A DNA stretch of 64,000 nucleotides from Bolinopsis microptera (GCF_026151205.1 NC_087073.1:18194837-18258836), one strand, 5' to 3'. Shown: positions 13,302 through 26,115, counted from the first letter of the stretch. Numbers and translations: made by a program. Notes: a model not told the origin generated them from the letters alone.

Positions 13302-14042
13302 ACTTTCATCGAACTGGAAAAGATTACAATATTCTTAAACAGTCGGGTAAAAGGAAATGTAATTAAAGCCTATAAATTGGAGTTTGAAAAAGATATTTTT
13401 AATTTAATTAGAGTTATGTTTTAGAATTTTTATTTTGCCTTTACTTAGCACTTTACTTTGCTTTGCAATATTGATAAAACTGTTAGAATGCTGCCATGCC
13501 AAATAAATTTTTATCAAAACCGAAAACGCGTTATCAGCTTTTTGAACACGCTGCAACCTTATGTTTAAAATTTACAGTCGGTTATTGTCATGTTATGGAC
13601 TTAAAAATTGATGTTGGAGAATTTAAAAAGAACAATATTTTATATAATTAGACACAAGCTTAAATTTTGAAAAATTTTAAGTGTAGCTACAGTCATAAGA
13701 AAAATGAAAAGAGGGAGTAAATTGTATATTTCTTAAACAGCAGATTAAATATTTAATTAAAAACGCAACTATCCTTTCAAACTGTAGTTTTGCACCAATA
13801 TTTGCAAAGATTTGCAACGATCACTTCAATGCAAAGCAAGCCTGATAATGCGCGCGGCTCGTTGACTTGCAGTGCCGACGTCCTTCAATTAGTTAAATAT
13901 TTGCACAACAACATTTTAAAACTAAACTAACGATATCAATCCTTTCCATTTTCACTTTTCAGCTTGGCGCCGCCCATAAGTTTGACGGATGTTACTCGTC
14001 TAAATTTCTTCGAAGTAGCGCGCGCCGCTTTCTTCTCGAAGA

Positions 14043-14325
14043 GCTACGAAGTAGCGCGCGCCGGGCCAGATCATTAACAATGGTGCAACCCATAAGTGCA
14101 TCGCGCCGATCTAAGTAACAAACAAAAACATTATTTGATGCGCAGCCAGACCCAGTAGTGCATTTTAATTTTGCTACAAATAAAAAGTGGTCCTTAAATC
14201 ATTAAAATATACAATATAGTTGCTCTAACCAGAGCCCTCTCGCTTGCAGTAGCGCGCGACCGCCGTAGGCGGCAAAAGAGGGCTCTATAGATGGCCACAA
14301 ACTGGCACCACAAATCGTGGTGCCA
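14043..14325. repeat. GC-rich dispersed repeat with hairpins, shared with 36572-36666
   Basis: The segment GCTACGAAGTAGCGCGCGCC at 14044 recurs at 36574 in the same orientation. The segment CAGAGCCCTCTCGCTTGCAG at 14230 recurs reverse-complemented at 36619-36660. Two hairpins are visible: AGAGCCCTCT paired with AGAGGGCTCT (14231-14286), and TGGCACCAC paired with GTGGTGCCA (14303-14325). It marks the left edge of the transposon-rich block. Confidence 0.75.
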
Positions 14326-14487
14326 GATTTCCTCCCATAATTTTGATGCCGCGCGCGACGTGTTAGTCATGTCTAGTTACTGCAACTGTTAGACTCGTAC
14401 ATTGCATTTGCACATATATAATCAGTGCAATATTTTCTCGTTGGATAAGAGTTTTTGGAGGGAATTAATTTAATCTCTTTGTTCAAT

Positions 14488-15615
14488 CATTTCATTTTAC
14501 AACTGTTTCCTGTTTCTTTGTTCGTTGCCATCATTCGGCAGCTGATCAGATCATTCGGCGGATGTTTCTTTGTTCGTTGCTTTTATTCGGCAGCTGATCA
14601 GAGCATTCGGCGGATGATTCAAAGGGAGACAACTTTTAAGGTGTTTGAAGGTCAGCTGAAGGTCAGCTGAAGACGATTTACACAAATATTTTGAAAGCTC
14701 CTGCTAATTAAATCCTTGCGTATCACTTTTATGTTTTTAATATCCCCTCTAGGTTTAAAGGTTTCTGTTAAATTGTCAGTAATCAGCAGACTTTGCTACA
14801 CTTTTGTCATTTGCAATTGGACTTAAAATATGTTAAAGCTTGTCATTGTCTATAATTTCGAAATAGAGTTTTGTAGGGAACTAATTAAGTCTCTTTGGTC
14901 AAGCAACCCGAAACCCCATGAATAGTGAATACTGTTATTATCATCTCCGAGTTCACAACAGGTATGGGTTTTATTCATAATATATTGAGGCACTTATAGT
15001 ATAGTTCAGTCATTTCATTTTACAACTGTTTCCTGTTTCTTTGTTCGTTGCCATCATTCGGCAGCTGATCAGATCATTCGGCGGATGTTTCTTTGTTCGT
15101 TGCTTTTATTCGGCAGCTGATCAGATCATTCGGCGGATGTTTCTTTGTTCGTTGCTTTTATTCGGCAGCTGATCAGATCATTCGGCGGATGATTCAAAGG
15201 GAGACAACTTTAAAGGTGTTTGAAGGTCAGCTGAAGGTCAGCTGAAGACGATTTACACAAATATTTTGAAAGCTCCTGCTAATTAATTCCTTGCGTATCA
15301 CTTATATGTTTTTAATATCCCCTCTAGGTTTAAAGGTTTCTGTTAAATTGTCAGTAATCAGCAGACTTTGCTACATTTTTGTCATTTGCAATTGGACTTA
15401 AAATATGTTAAAGCTTGTCATTGTCTATAATTTCGAAATAGAGTTTTGTAGGGAACTAATTAAGTCTCTTTGGTCAAGCAACCCGGAACCCCATGAATAG
15501 TGAATACTGTTATTATCATCTCCGAGTTCACAACAGGTATGGGTTTTATTCATAATATATTGAGGCACTTATAGTATAGTTCAGTCATTTCATTTTACAA
15601 CCGTTTCCTGTTTCT
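14488..15615. repeat. Tandem array, 523/575-bp units with 52-bp subrepeats
   Basis: A unit starting CATTTCATTTTACAACTGTT occurs at 14488, 15011 and 15586 (the third is cut short). Units contain two or three 52-bp subrepeats of TTTCTTTGTTCGTTGC...ATTCGGCAGCTGATCAGATC. The 52-bp difference in period between units equals one subrepeat. Part of the unit (GACGATTTACACAAATATTT) appears reverse-complemented near 35040-35095, so the sequence is dispersed as well as tandem. Confidence 0.9.
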
Positions 15616-15627
15616 TTGTTCCAACCA

Positions 15628-16057
15628 TAGTATATTAAAGTATATCCCGGGTCAAAATCGGAAAAAATCCTACATTTTAATATACTTTAATATACCTACA
15701 ATAAGTAGATTAGAAGATAAGCCAGTTGCTAGTCCCCTGAACTCATACTTCATATATTTTGGCTCATAAATTGGTCAAGTATCAATATCTTTGAACAAGA
15801 CTAACTTTACATGAAAGGTAAATCTAATCTATACATGAAATAAAACAATATTTTTCACATATATTTTTATAATATAAGTATATTAAACATGTTAAAGTAT
15901 ATTAAAGTATATCCCGGGTCAAATTTGAAAAAAACCTACATTTTAATATACTTTAATATGGTTCAAAATTTTAATGGAGATAATATAGGTATATTAAAGT
16001 ACATTAAAGTATATTAAAGTATATTAAAGTATATTAAAGTATATCCCCGGGTCAAAG
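15628..16057. repeat. AT-rich AGTATATTAA repeat cluster with palindromic units
   Basis: Repeats of TATATTAAAGTATATCCCGG, with reverse-complement ACATTTTAATATACTTTAAT, at about 15630-15700 and 15885-15960. A fivefold run of AGTATATTAA-like units follows near 15985-16045. The cluster appears to interrupt the neighbouring array, because the array sequence TTGAGGCACTTATAGTAT resumes right after it. Confidence 0.75.
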
Positions 16058-16499
16058 TTGAGGCACTTATAGTATTAGTTACAGCCAATATATAAAGTTC
16101 TCAACTAGATTATCAAGTTTTTAATCTTTGATCGCATAGAATTGAGAAACAAGAATGACCATCGATTTTAAAACCATTTTAATAAATTAACGGGGTTTTC
16201 ATCACACCATATCAAAACAATTCAAATAATCCGCTCCTACTAAATCGCTCGTCTCAATAAAATATTGTGTGAACTAAAAAGGTATGAAAGTAACCTGAAC
16301 CGCGGTGTATTTTTGGACGCTGATTCCAAATCACCCGGTCGATGACGTAGTAAAAATGCTTCCCTATTCCCTAAAGAATTAGGGACAAAAACTGTTTCGG
16401 TCCGGTCTGAGGCTACTGTTATGATTGCGGTTAAGGTTCGACCGTGATCCCGGCTTAATCCCGATGTCGGTCAAAAATCTTCCAATTATTCGTCCCCAA

Positions 16500-16842
16500 T
16501 TAATTCGTTATTAATTAATCAATGAAACACTGTCAGAGTTATAAGTGCCAGTTTGTTAGGTGAGATGTGCTTGTGCTTGTAATCAATAAAGGATACCATG
16601 GGGTTGTTATAGTGTCAGAGTTGGTTAAGCTGGTTTGTTGGGTAAGCTTATGCTGTGTTTGTGCTTGTACATATACTATGAGAAAATACTACAATATAAT
16701 CAAGGTACGATGTTGGATACCTGAGTTCTATATCTTTCGATAGCAACTCCATCTATGTATCTGCTTAGCTTCCATCACTGATCCTGGTACTTGAGATTCC
16801 AGGTGTGGCTTTAAACAATGTTTTAAGGGCCCAACACTCAGC
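16500..16842. other. Probable 3' untranslated region of the R2-like element
   Basis: Directly downstream of the minus-strand retrotransposon frame. An imperfect tandem duplication begins near 16530 and again near 16612, both with GTGTCAGAGTT and ending TGCTTGTGCTTGTA-like. The part CTTGTAATCA...ATAAAGGATAC at 16577-16600 recurs at 20449-20485 on the 5' side of the frame, in the same orientation. Confidence 0.45.
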
Positions 16843-19800
16843 TCACTCAGTTGATGGTAGAACAGTGGGTCTTTGTGCGATGTTGTAGCAGGGACTCCAC
16901 TTCTTGTTTTCTCTTGCTAACCAGATTGCATAGGAACATCTGAGAGCAACCAAAGCCGCCTCTTGGAACACTGCTTTCTTTACTCTCTTTGTAACACCAA
17001 AGTAGTTTAGTAGGGCTGGTAAGGTATGATGCCAGAAGCCTCTACACCCAACCTCTACCGTAAAAAGCTGAGCTTTCCACCCACTGCCATGCAGCCCAGG
17101 AATAAGCTCTCTGTTGTAACGTGCTTGTTTACGTTCTACTTGGTCACTAAAGTTACTCTCGTCACCAACTGTCAACTCTACTAATATGACCACCTTTCCT
17201 TTATCAGACCAGACTACAATATCGGGACGTTCTGCAGTTCCGTAGATGTGCTGGGGGAACTGTGCTGGGAGGTCATCTTCGTCCCAGATAATCTGCCAAT
17301 CTTGGTCTTTCTCAAAAGGGCTCTCTCTTTTCATCTTCGTCTTCGGTTTTTGGTAACAGCTGCTAGATGACTTGAAGCCTGTCCAGTCCTGAACTTCAAG
17401 TTTAAAATCTTTGTTGTTGAACTTCTCGATTTGATCCAGTAGGGATTTCGCAATGACCCGCAGCACGTTGTCATGCCTCCAATTGTATCGTTTGTTGTTC
17501 AGCGAGAAGTTGCAAGCTACCAAAATGTGCTTAATGTTGCAGTGTCTCCATCCGCAAAGTGGACAGTGTCCTGTGTCAGCATAGTTCCACAGGCTCATGT
17601 TTGCTGGAGTATTTGCAACGTCATGGGTTGCATTGAGGTGGAACTTAAGAAGAGCAGGGCTCATCTTGTAGTTGTAAATAAGGTTGTTCCAACCTAGGTC
17701 TAGCTGCATGGTGTTTTCCCATGTTAAGAATTGTCCTTGAACTCCCTTGTCTACCAGTGTCAACAGGATATCCTGCTCTGAGATGTGGGATACCAGTTCT
17801 TTCAGTTTTTCCTTTTCACTGGCTACACTCCTCTTGGATCCCAAGCCCATCCTGCCTTGCACTGTTACCCCTACTAACTCTCTGAAGTAGAGATCTCTTT
17901 CTCTAGCACTCAGCTCATTAGTGTAACCCCACCGACTGCTCCCTTCTTGTTTCTTGGCCCTGTGCTCGTAGACCTCCTTAACTTTAGGATCCTTGCTGTT
18001 CTTTAGAGAGTAACCTTTGGACACCTGAAGGAACTTGTATAAGTCCGATAGTCTTTTAAGATTCAATCCAAAGCAATCCTTATTTCTGTAAAGCACACTG
18101 ACAGTAATTGTCTTTGTTACACCTAGCCATTTCTTCAGATACTTCGTACATATTGCTTCAAGATCTTTGACAAAACTAACCGGGAGATTGTAGATCATCA
18201 GGTCCCAGGAGAGCTTGCTGGTTAGGAGGTTGTTGTAAATCCAGCATTTCATCACTCCATTAAGGCCTGATCCGTCCACTGCCTGAAACAGTGTAATCAG
18301 TTTGTCTTCTATCAGCTTCTTGGTATCTTTGAGGCCCAGATCCACATATATCCAATGGCCAAGAAACTTCACCGGTGTATTTCCAATAAACTGGATTTGA
18401 GCTCCATCTATGAAAATTTCAGGGTCATAGGACACATACCTTCCATCTATAACCTTCATCCCCAGGGATACGCATTTACTCGGCTTGGCTTTCATTTTCC
18501 TTGACCAAGTAAGAAATCTTTCCATCACATCTATTAGCTTCTTCATCTTTTCCAGCCTGGGAGACATCAGAGTTAGGTCGTCAGCAAAAGCACGACTTGA
18601 CGTGCTGCTAGAACTAAAAGACGGCTTGTAACCCAAGTCGCTTTGATTTTTCAGGAGATCCAATAGTAGGTTGAAAACTATTAAGAACAGTACAACCGAT
18701 AGAGGGTCGCCCTGAAAAAGACCTAAAATATAAAAGAACCAGTTTGTTTTCCAGTCCTTTGTCACCACTCTCACAATCAGCTCATCATAGTACTTAAACA
18801 TATATTCTATGAGCCAGTTTGGGAACTTATAATGTCTTAGAGCATATATTATCAAGTTGTGGGGAACCCGGCCGTAGGCGTTCATTAGGTCCACCCAAAC
18901 TGCAAAGATCTGTCGTCTATTAGATTTGGCATCCTTCAACTCTTCCATCAGAGCCTGAGTATGCTCGAGGCAACCTGGTGTCTTACGCAGGAATCCTTTC
19001 TGGATAGACGTGTCTATGTAGCTATTGCTGACCATATACTCTAGCATTCTGTCCGCTAGTAATCCCATCTGCAACTTCCCACTAGTGTTTGTTTTAGTGA
19101 TGTTTCTGAACTTACTAGGGTCATCTAAATCCTCAGTTTTTGCTATCAGAATGGCTTCACCTACTCGCCATTGCAGCGGGATTCTCTGGCTTTCCCATAG
19201 AGAATCCAGCAATTTGAATACTGCTTTCGCCATTCTGGGACATCTCTTATATACCAGATATGGGACTCCATTCGGACCAGGTGATGATTTATTTCTACGG
19301 CTTTTCAGCTTCGTTTGAAACTCATCCCAGTCCAATCTCTCCATCTCAAATGCAGTCTTTGGTACTGGGGCATCGGGCAGTCCTTTAAGCTTTACATATA
19401 GAGCACTTCTCTCCTTATCACAGTACTCATTCTTAAAGAATCTGTCAGCCACTTCCTTGGAGAAATTAGGGGGTTTGTTCTTCTTATCCCCGTCCAGCAG
19501 TTTCCTTCCAAATTGAAATGGGTTTTGTTTAAACTGTGACTGTTCCTTTTTGCTCTCCTTATTCTTCTTCTTCCTGAGCTCATTACGACGGCTTTTGTTG
19601 TGTAAGCGCACGAGTCTCAGGTACTCAGTCTTAGCTTGAGCCAACATATTCTGATCATTGCTTCTCCTAGCATCTTTCTTGTTTCTCTTAGCCTCTCTCT
19701 TGGCCAAGCGAATAACTTTTGTCTCCTTGTTCTCCTTTTCCTTCTGGGGAACACGAGGTTTCTTCGCTTCCTCTTTACCGAATCTGCTTTCCAGATAGCT

Positions 19801-20238
19801 GTATACCAGCTTTTCTACCTTCTCCAGTCGGGACTCCACGTCCTCTGCTGCTACATTGTTCACCAAAACAATCAGGTCTTCATCAATTCCCTTCCATACT
19901 CCCTTCTCTGCTGCTGTTGGTAGTTTAAGTTTCTTTGTGACCTCCATCACTATGGCAGGCGGTTCTAAGTCTTTAAAGTGGAACTGTATATCAGAGCTTG
20001 CAGGTCCCGTTTCTGCGCTGTGGTTGTAAACCTGGCTTGTTCCCTGCTCCGACAAATTATTACGGATGTCATCTCCCCTCACCTGAGGCTCGGTTATGAG
20101 CTCCGCCGGTCTCATCTTACATCTCCACAGATGTTTTGCGACTTGTTTGAACTCGCGCTTGCACCATTGACAAATATTGTCGTCCTTTCTCAAAGGTCCT
20201 TCATCAGTTAATCCGGGTTGACCTTTGATGCTCCCCAC
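16843..20238 (-). mobile_element. R2/NeSL-type non-LTR retrotransposon protein, reverse transcriptase + restriction-like endonuclease
   Basis: One uninterrupted frame of 1131 codons. The N-terminal zinc finger is C23-x2-C26-x9-H36-x3-C40. A lysine-rich linker covers about 155-230. The reverse transcriptase spans about 315-560: SSPGPNGVPYLVY, the first catalytic aspartate in VWVDLMNAYGRV (D450), GLFQGDPLS and FADD (551-554). A second zinc knuckle C892-C895-H904-C909 precedes the restriction-like endonuclease with RPD at 1004-1006 and E1021 (VILVELT). This order is typical of the R2/R4/NeSL group, which nick a target site and copy their RNA there. All key residues look intact, so the copy may be recent or preserved. 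The frame opens at a GTG. The first in-frame ATG is codon 42, past the finger, so the real start must lie upstream or in another exon. No target-site duplication was identified. Confidence 0.88.
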
Positions 20239-20545
20239 CTGATCGGAGGTCTTGAGGCATTTATCTGTATATTGTTTTGTAGTGATTGCTTTCTGTAAAG
20301 CGGGGGCCTACTAAGCCTATTGCTAAACTCTGCACTTTCGCAGGGGTCATCAGTCTTTCCAGATGAATTATAACATAGGTATTGTAATACCTATAAAGTA
20401 GCGGATACCAGGTTTTAGCTGCAGTTTTTAATTATGGTGAGACGGCTTGTAATCAGTACAGCTATAAAAGGATACAAAAGTTGTTGTGTCAGAATCTGTA
20501 AATTAACACATGCTAGTATGCTACCCTACGCAATGTCCTCATCAC

Positions 20546-20626
20546 CTGATCCGTCAGTATAAATCTAACTGGCTCTTCATTTGACTCCGTAACCATACTC
20601 TCGTCGTACGAGTCGTCTTTGTTCAT
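20546..20626 (-). CDS. Possible 5' coding exon spliced to the R2-like frame
   Basis: ATG at 20626 opens 27 acidic codons (MNKDDSYDESMVTESNEEPV...) ending GATCAG before a GT at 20545. A pyrimidine-rich acceptor (CCCCCGCTTTACAG) ends at 20293 and continues, in the same phase, into the large frame through 20292-20239. Joined, this supplies the ATG the frame lacks. Only phase and consensus support it. Confidence 0.35.
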
Positions 20627-21064
20627 ATTGTTCGGGGTAATGTAATATAAACAATAAACAATCAGGAGGGAACTTGAACTGATATAATATTTCGTAGTTT
20701 CTGGCTCTTCAGTCGTAGTTGATCATCAAGTTGATTTCTAAGTTTTCCGGCAGGATGCTCAGTCAACGTTTTTCGTCACCTTGAAAGCCGGCCCCCTTTC
20801 ACTCGCGACTGAGAAAGGAGGTGGACACAGATAGATTCAGACAAGCTGGTTCAGATGTACAGAGTGTGATTTTTCCGACAGACCTCCATGAGATTTCGTC
20901 TCTGGGGCTCCAGCTTGTCTTTCAAATATCTTGTAACCTTGTCCCTTACCAACAGTACCACAGTATTAGATATGCCCTGCCTACTAGTTTAGCTTTATCT
21001 CTTTATCTGGTACCCTGCTATACAGTATACATGTTTACATATTAATTGCGTTTAAAACCCTCCA

Positions 21065-21118
21065 ACATCTCCCCCCCCCCCCCAACATCTCTCCCCCCCC
21101 CCCCCCCTCACCACCCCC
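21065..21118. repeat. C-rich low-complexity tracts
   Basis: Two C runs of about 14 and 17 bases, separated and preceded by AACATCTC, then CTCACCACCCCC. The two runs have the same orientation, unlike the G-run/C-run bounded elements elsewhere in the window. Confidence 0.8.
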
Positions 21119-21739
21119 TTCTCCTGAGCGAGTGATTACTAAACATGTGGATGACCCCTTATTATACAAAGGACCATAGATCGTCAGAAATAGCATACAT
21201 TGATTATTGATGTACACGCTATATAATACACATTACAGTGTAAAGTTACACTGATCTACAGTTCATCTCATTAATGGATTATTCCAGAATTGCGCGCGCA
21301 CACGTGTTATGATCAAACAGATCGTTTCATAATCATGGCATGTATAATACCGTCGTTATATACACGCTCTCGTTGTGTGTACGTTTTGATCTTTAATATT
21401 TGATTTGATGCAACACATCACTACAGCTACAATTGTACATTTAGACTTTACTTTGCTCCCAATTATAGTCCCAAACTTTCTAGTAGTTCTGAAAAAGCAA
21501 GATTTTCTATGATACAGCGACTTTTTATATCGCTGCAATATAATTTAGACTTTAGAGCCAAGTTACTTTTAGATAGCTGATCTTCAGGGCTCTTTCCCCT
21601 CAAATGATTGTAAAGCCCGCTCATGTTTGACAATATTTACACTGACAGAAATTGGTCATCTAATTTTATCTTGTTCTCTCACAAACCTGAGTATTAACCA
21701 GTGTAACTTTTCTAGGAGCTGCCATTTATGACTGGCATC

Positions 21740-22370
21740 ACACACTATACACCTTGGGTTCTTGGACTATTCAAAGACAGGAAACCTATAATGCTCCAGC
21801 TCTACAAATCTATGGTATTAAGATCCAGCGAGTGGAGTACTGCTGCTCTGGAATCCAAAAAAGATCTATAATATCCAGTCAGTCGAGAGCATACAACGCC
21901 AGTTAATTGTAGACAGATTCTAGGGCTCAAAAACACCGACTATTGGAATAGACCGAAGGAACTGAAACTTATATCCCTGCTGGCTGCTAAGATGCTGAGA
22001 AGGCTAGACTCCATCATACATCTGTGGAAAGTTCTCCAGGGATATGTCCAAATTACCTATAGATGATCGATGTACAGTTCAGAGAGAATGCCAGACTGAG
22101 AGTTAAAGTAATACTCTCTTCTAATTCTCTCACCAAAAAAATCAGCTTCTTCACGCTCCATGCCTACGACTACTCATTTGCAGTGAAAGATGGAAGACTT
22201 GGAATTTTCTCCCCTAAATTGACAATAGTGACAATATCAAAAGACTTTGGCAAGCTTCAAGACATTTCTCGGAAACGGGAAACCGCAGATTGCGTGATAA
22301 CCGTGAACTTACCTATTTCTACTCTTCTATATAAGTTCAATAGGTTGGACCAAGAAGTTCTTGGGTAACA
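21740..22370 (+). pseudogene. Decayed LINE (CR1-like) reverse transcriptase C-terminus
   Basis: Frames shift, but the text is clear. DRKPIMLQLYKSMV, then WNPKKIYNIQSVE in the next frame, then ILGLKNTDYWNRPKELKLIS, then ENARLRVKVILSSNSLTKKI. This is the conserved region after the polymerase domain of CR1-like LINEs. Stops and frameshifts make it a dead fragment. Confidence 0.8.
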
Positions 22371-22559
22371 TTGTTTTCTATCCTATATGTGACCTCTGCT
22401 GAGTTTCGCCAAGACTTGACGGGCCATCACATCTTCTGACCACCCCACCAGTATCGCTTGTTGCGCCAGCACAGCAGAGAGTTCGTGAGGAGGGCCTGTT
22501 TCCCTAATCGGCGGCTTATTGTTGTCGCTATAATTGCAATTGTCCAAACAACCTGTTGT

Positions 22560-23500
22560 AAGTAGAGCTGTGTTTATTCAAATTGACTGATGTTCAATAT
22601 AATATTATAACCTCGACAAATAGAATAGTATGTTGTTGGTTTATATATATATATATTAATTGATGCACAATCAATACGCTGAACTTATTAGATTTATTTT
22701 ATTGGTCAATAATTTTATTGGTCAATAAACAATAAACTCACTATATCGCAGTTAATATCATTTCTTCTGTCAGTGAGTTGGTGCCAGTTAATAAAGCAAA
22801 AGTTCAACGGAGGTATTACACACACTACACAGTACTATGGTAGACAGAGAGCACGGTACGTTTTATTTTAATAACTTCTCAGTAGTGAGAATATCACTTT
22901 TACTAACTTCTTGTCTCCCTTTAGTTTATCCCGCAATAAGTGACTTTTACCAATGTGGTAATTTAGCCCTCCCATGGTTGTTGTAGTGAACTGGAACTTG
23001 GGGCATTTCTGTTTAAGCCTTCGTTATAGATAAGATTATCGTAGTCACCGACATATTGTGTAATGCTTAATAACAAAATTTCTGAATTAAATGTAACCTT
23101 GTATTGGGCTGAAATACTAATAATAATTATAATGATAGGATTATGGGCTATGGCCACATTATACATAGCCATTTAGACAAAACTTGAAACCCACGAACTG
23201 CACTCTTCGCTATTGCAGTTCACACAATATTTTCAAAAAGAAAAATGTTCCTATCCGGAAAATGTTATGATTAATTATTTTTAGTGTTATGATTAATTAT
23301 TTTTAGAACATGTAGTTCTGAATTTAACAACCAAAAAACATTGATTCCTCGGTATTTAGCAATCAATGGCTTATTAGACATGAAATATGCATATGAATCA
23401 TGCTCACATGTATTTATTTTTGACATCAAGGTTTCGTTAAGATCCTAGAAGTGAGCCTTTGACGATGCTGCACTCGCTATCAGTCGAGCTTTGAATGCGT
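22560..23500. other. AT-rich stretch between LINE fragments
   Basis: Contains a short TA repeat near 22640 and a direct repeat GTTATGATTAATTATTTTTA (23264 and 23285). No coding evidence was found. Confidence 0.5.
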
Positions 23501-23979
23501 CTACTGAACTGGCTTCTTTAACCGAACTTGGTACTTTGTTCCAGTAATTGTTAACACGGTTACTGAGGACCTGATTTCCTCTTTTATCTTAATTAGAATC
23601 TTGGTACCGCTACGTGATATCCTGAAAAGATCTTGTCCATAGTCCACTTTGCCCGTCGTTATTTTAAAGGTTTCAATAAGATCACTCCTCATACGGCACT
23701 CCAGTTGTGTTGTTAACTGGAGGATTCTCAGTCTCTCATCGTATGGTAGAATACCAATCCCGTCGATTATTCGTGTAAGTTCTCTCTTGAACATATTCTT
23801 AATAGTCTTAATACTTTAATAGTTCTCCAGTTTCCGTGCTCTGCTGGTAGATTCCACACTTGCACAGCGTATTCGATGTGAGGTCGAACTAGAGTTCGGT
23901 AAACATTCAGCATAACAAATTTGTTACGGCAGATCAAGCTTTGTTTGATCCAGCCTATAACAGACTTTGCTTTTTTCAC
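23501..23979 (-). pseudogene. Decayed LINE reverse transcriptase C-terminus, frameshifted
   Basis: Two overlapping minus-strand frames. The upstream one (23979-23767) reads IGWIKQSLICRNKFVMLNVYRTLVRPHIEYAVQVWN (quoted in part). The downstream one (23794-23501) reads LPYDERLRILQLTTQLECRM and DLIETFKITTGKVDYG. LVRPHIEYAVQVWN and DLIETFKI are hallmark strings of CR1/Jockey-like LINE C-termini. One frameshift separates them. It lies downstream of an ORF1 remnant on the same strand, so both may derive from one insertion with a deleted middle. Confidence 0.85.
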
Positions 23980-24559
23980 GGACTTGTCTATATGGAAATG
24001 TTATACTTATTAAGAAAAGCCGGTCCCGCCTAGCCTCCTATCATAATGAGCAAATGTTGCGATTGTACAATCAATACTTTTAACACGTCACGTCATCGTA
24101 TAATTGCGTGTCATTTTATTAGCTCTTCGGAAGGAATATTGAAATGGTCCTACCGCTTACGTCAACTTTTGTTTGTTTGTTTGGGGACCAGCTTTTGGTA
24201 CATTCATGGTTAATGTTTACTATAATCTAATTTCAAAGTATTACATGTAGAGTAATTACATAGAATTAGATAAATATGAATTTCTTTTGCTTAGGATATA
24301 CCAATATGATATCCAAAAATGAAACGATGTACCTTACGCTTCGCACACAACACAACTGGTAGTTTTTCCTCAAAAAAAGAGCCCTATATACATAGCTAAA
24401 CCTGGCCTGGGTGAGACCTGCATCACGATTGCTATTCAGTGATGTGTGCTCTACAAGTCATCACATACCTGAGTTACAAACACGGTTGTAATATAATGAT
24501 ACTTATTACTTTCCTTCATTTTTACAATAAGTTTCTGATGAGCTGCTTTCTCCTCCCTA

Positions 24560-25220
24560 TTTCTGTCAGGTGTGATGAACCACGTATATGGTACGCTGCA
24601 CATTTAGATTTCTTCAGGTTTCTTGATCGAGCAGCAACCATTTTGACTGATCCCATGCAAGCCAATGTCACTTTTATCGGTCTCGGTTTACCACTACCGT
24701 ATCTGCATGTTTTTTAATCCTGATCAAATTTTCTGTCACCAATTCAGGATCACACTACCGATGATTCCCAAATCTCGGTGATCACTTCTTCTGCCACTAT
24801 ATGTGGATCACTGCCCTAATTGTCTGGTACACCGTATACAATGAAATTCTTTCTGCGGACGTTTTTAACAGCTGTCTTTATACTGTCTTAATCGACGGAG
24901 CACCGGTAGTTGTTTCACAGCCCTTTCACAGTTCTCCTTGACGATGTCACACCAAGTTTTTTCATCTCAGTTTGTACAGTTTGCTGGACAGAGTCGAGCT
25001 CTTTCTGTTGCTGTTTGAACTGATCCTTCTGATAATTAGGCTGCGCTGATACCAGTCTGTCTCGTACTGGCCGCAGATTTACATAGTTCAATATTGCCTG
25101 TCATCAATTTAGAAAGATTTTCAACAGCAGTAGCCAAGGGGTCTTTCGTTATACCCATCAATCTCGAATGATTCAGCTTTGTTAACGGTTTGAGTTTTCG
25201 AGAGTTACAAAGTTCCATAC
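24560..25220 (-). pseudogene. Decayed LINE ORF1 remnant
   Basis: On the minus strand, in broken frames: a coiled-coil-like stretch with a Q-rich KELDSVQQTVQTEMKKLG, then RRKNFIVYGVPDN, then KPRPIKVTLA. These match, in order, the coiled coil, the KNLIVFGL and the RPVKITVP of the intact ORF1 at 4447-5400. Stops are present throughout. Confidence 0.65.
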
Positions 25221-25454
25221 TTTATTGTTAGTACTTTGGTCCGAGACATCAATTTTGTATGAAAAGCATTAAGACATCGGCAGCGATAACTCTTTTTCAA
25301 GTTTGTTCAAATTTTCCACAGAGTTGAACTCCATAGTACAAAGACAAGCTGATTAGCTCGGCGTGTCGATGTAAATCTGAGAATAACTGATTGTAACTCA
25401 ACTTCTTCATGTGCTTTTTATGCTGACTTAGAGGTGCATTATTCTCCAGCATAT

Positions 25455-25800
25455 ATCTCGAAATATATGCCTGCGTTCCGCTAGAAACCGCCATTTTGAA
25501 ATATTTTCTTGTGTTTGAAGTCATATCTCAAGTTTGGCACATAGAAACTCGCCCAAAATCGCACAGATTATTCGTCTGATAGCCATACAACTGTCTGGAA
25601 AGTTTAGAGAAAATCTATCATTCAGATCTCTAAATATATACCTGTGTTCCGCTAGAAACCGCCAATTTGGAGATATTTTCTTGTGTTTGAAGTCATATCT
25701 CCATTTTGGCACATAGAAATTCTCCCAAACTCTCACACATTATCTGTCATATAGCCATCTAACTATCTGGAAAGTTTGAAGAAAATCTGTCATTCAGATC
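25455..25800. repeat. 172-bp tandem duplication
   Basis: ATATTTTCTTGTGTTTGAAG occurs at 25501 and 25673. The surrounding text (CGCTAGAAACCGCCA..., GGCACATAGAAA...CTCCCAAA-like, GAAAATCT.TCATTCAGATC) repeats with the same 172-bp period and moderate divergence. Confidence 0.85.
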
Positions 25801-26115
25801 TTGTGAAAATCAAAAATATATTCTAAGTTATTCACTAAAACACTCGATTTTCGAACTTTTTATTTGGAACAGATTTGTCGAAAGTCCTGATCTGTTCTGC
25901 AGACACTTTCGCGCTTGTGCAGTAGCGCGCGACAGCCATTTGGCGTAAACCCATTGTTAGATGGGCCAAAATTTGCAAATGTGCTTCAGAACTAGCATTG
26001 TCTGACCATAAAAGACCACTTAAATTGCACTTTTTGAATAAAAAGTATATCCTGTTAACATTTCTGAAACTCTATCTAATTTGCAACGTAAGTGTTGTGC
26101 GCAAAGATAATTTGA

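Noticed and set aside
14488-15615. CRISPR-like array
   Set aside because: The repeats are 52-bp and over 500-bp tandem units without unique spacers, in a eukaryotic genome.
21065-21118. Two C runs as ends of a G/C-bounded element
   Set aside because: The two runs have the same orientation and there is no target duplication.
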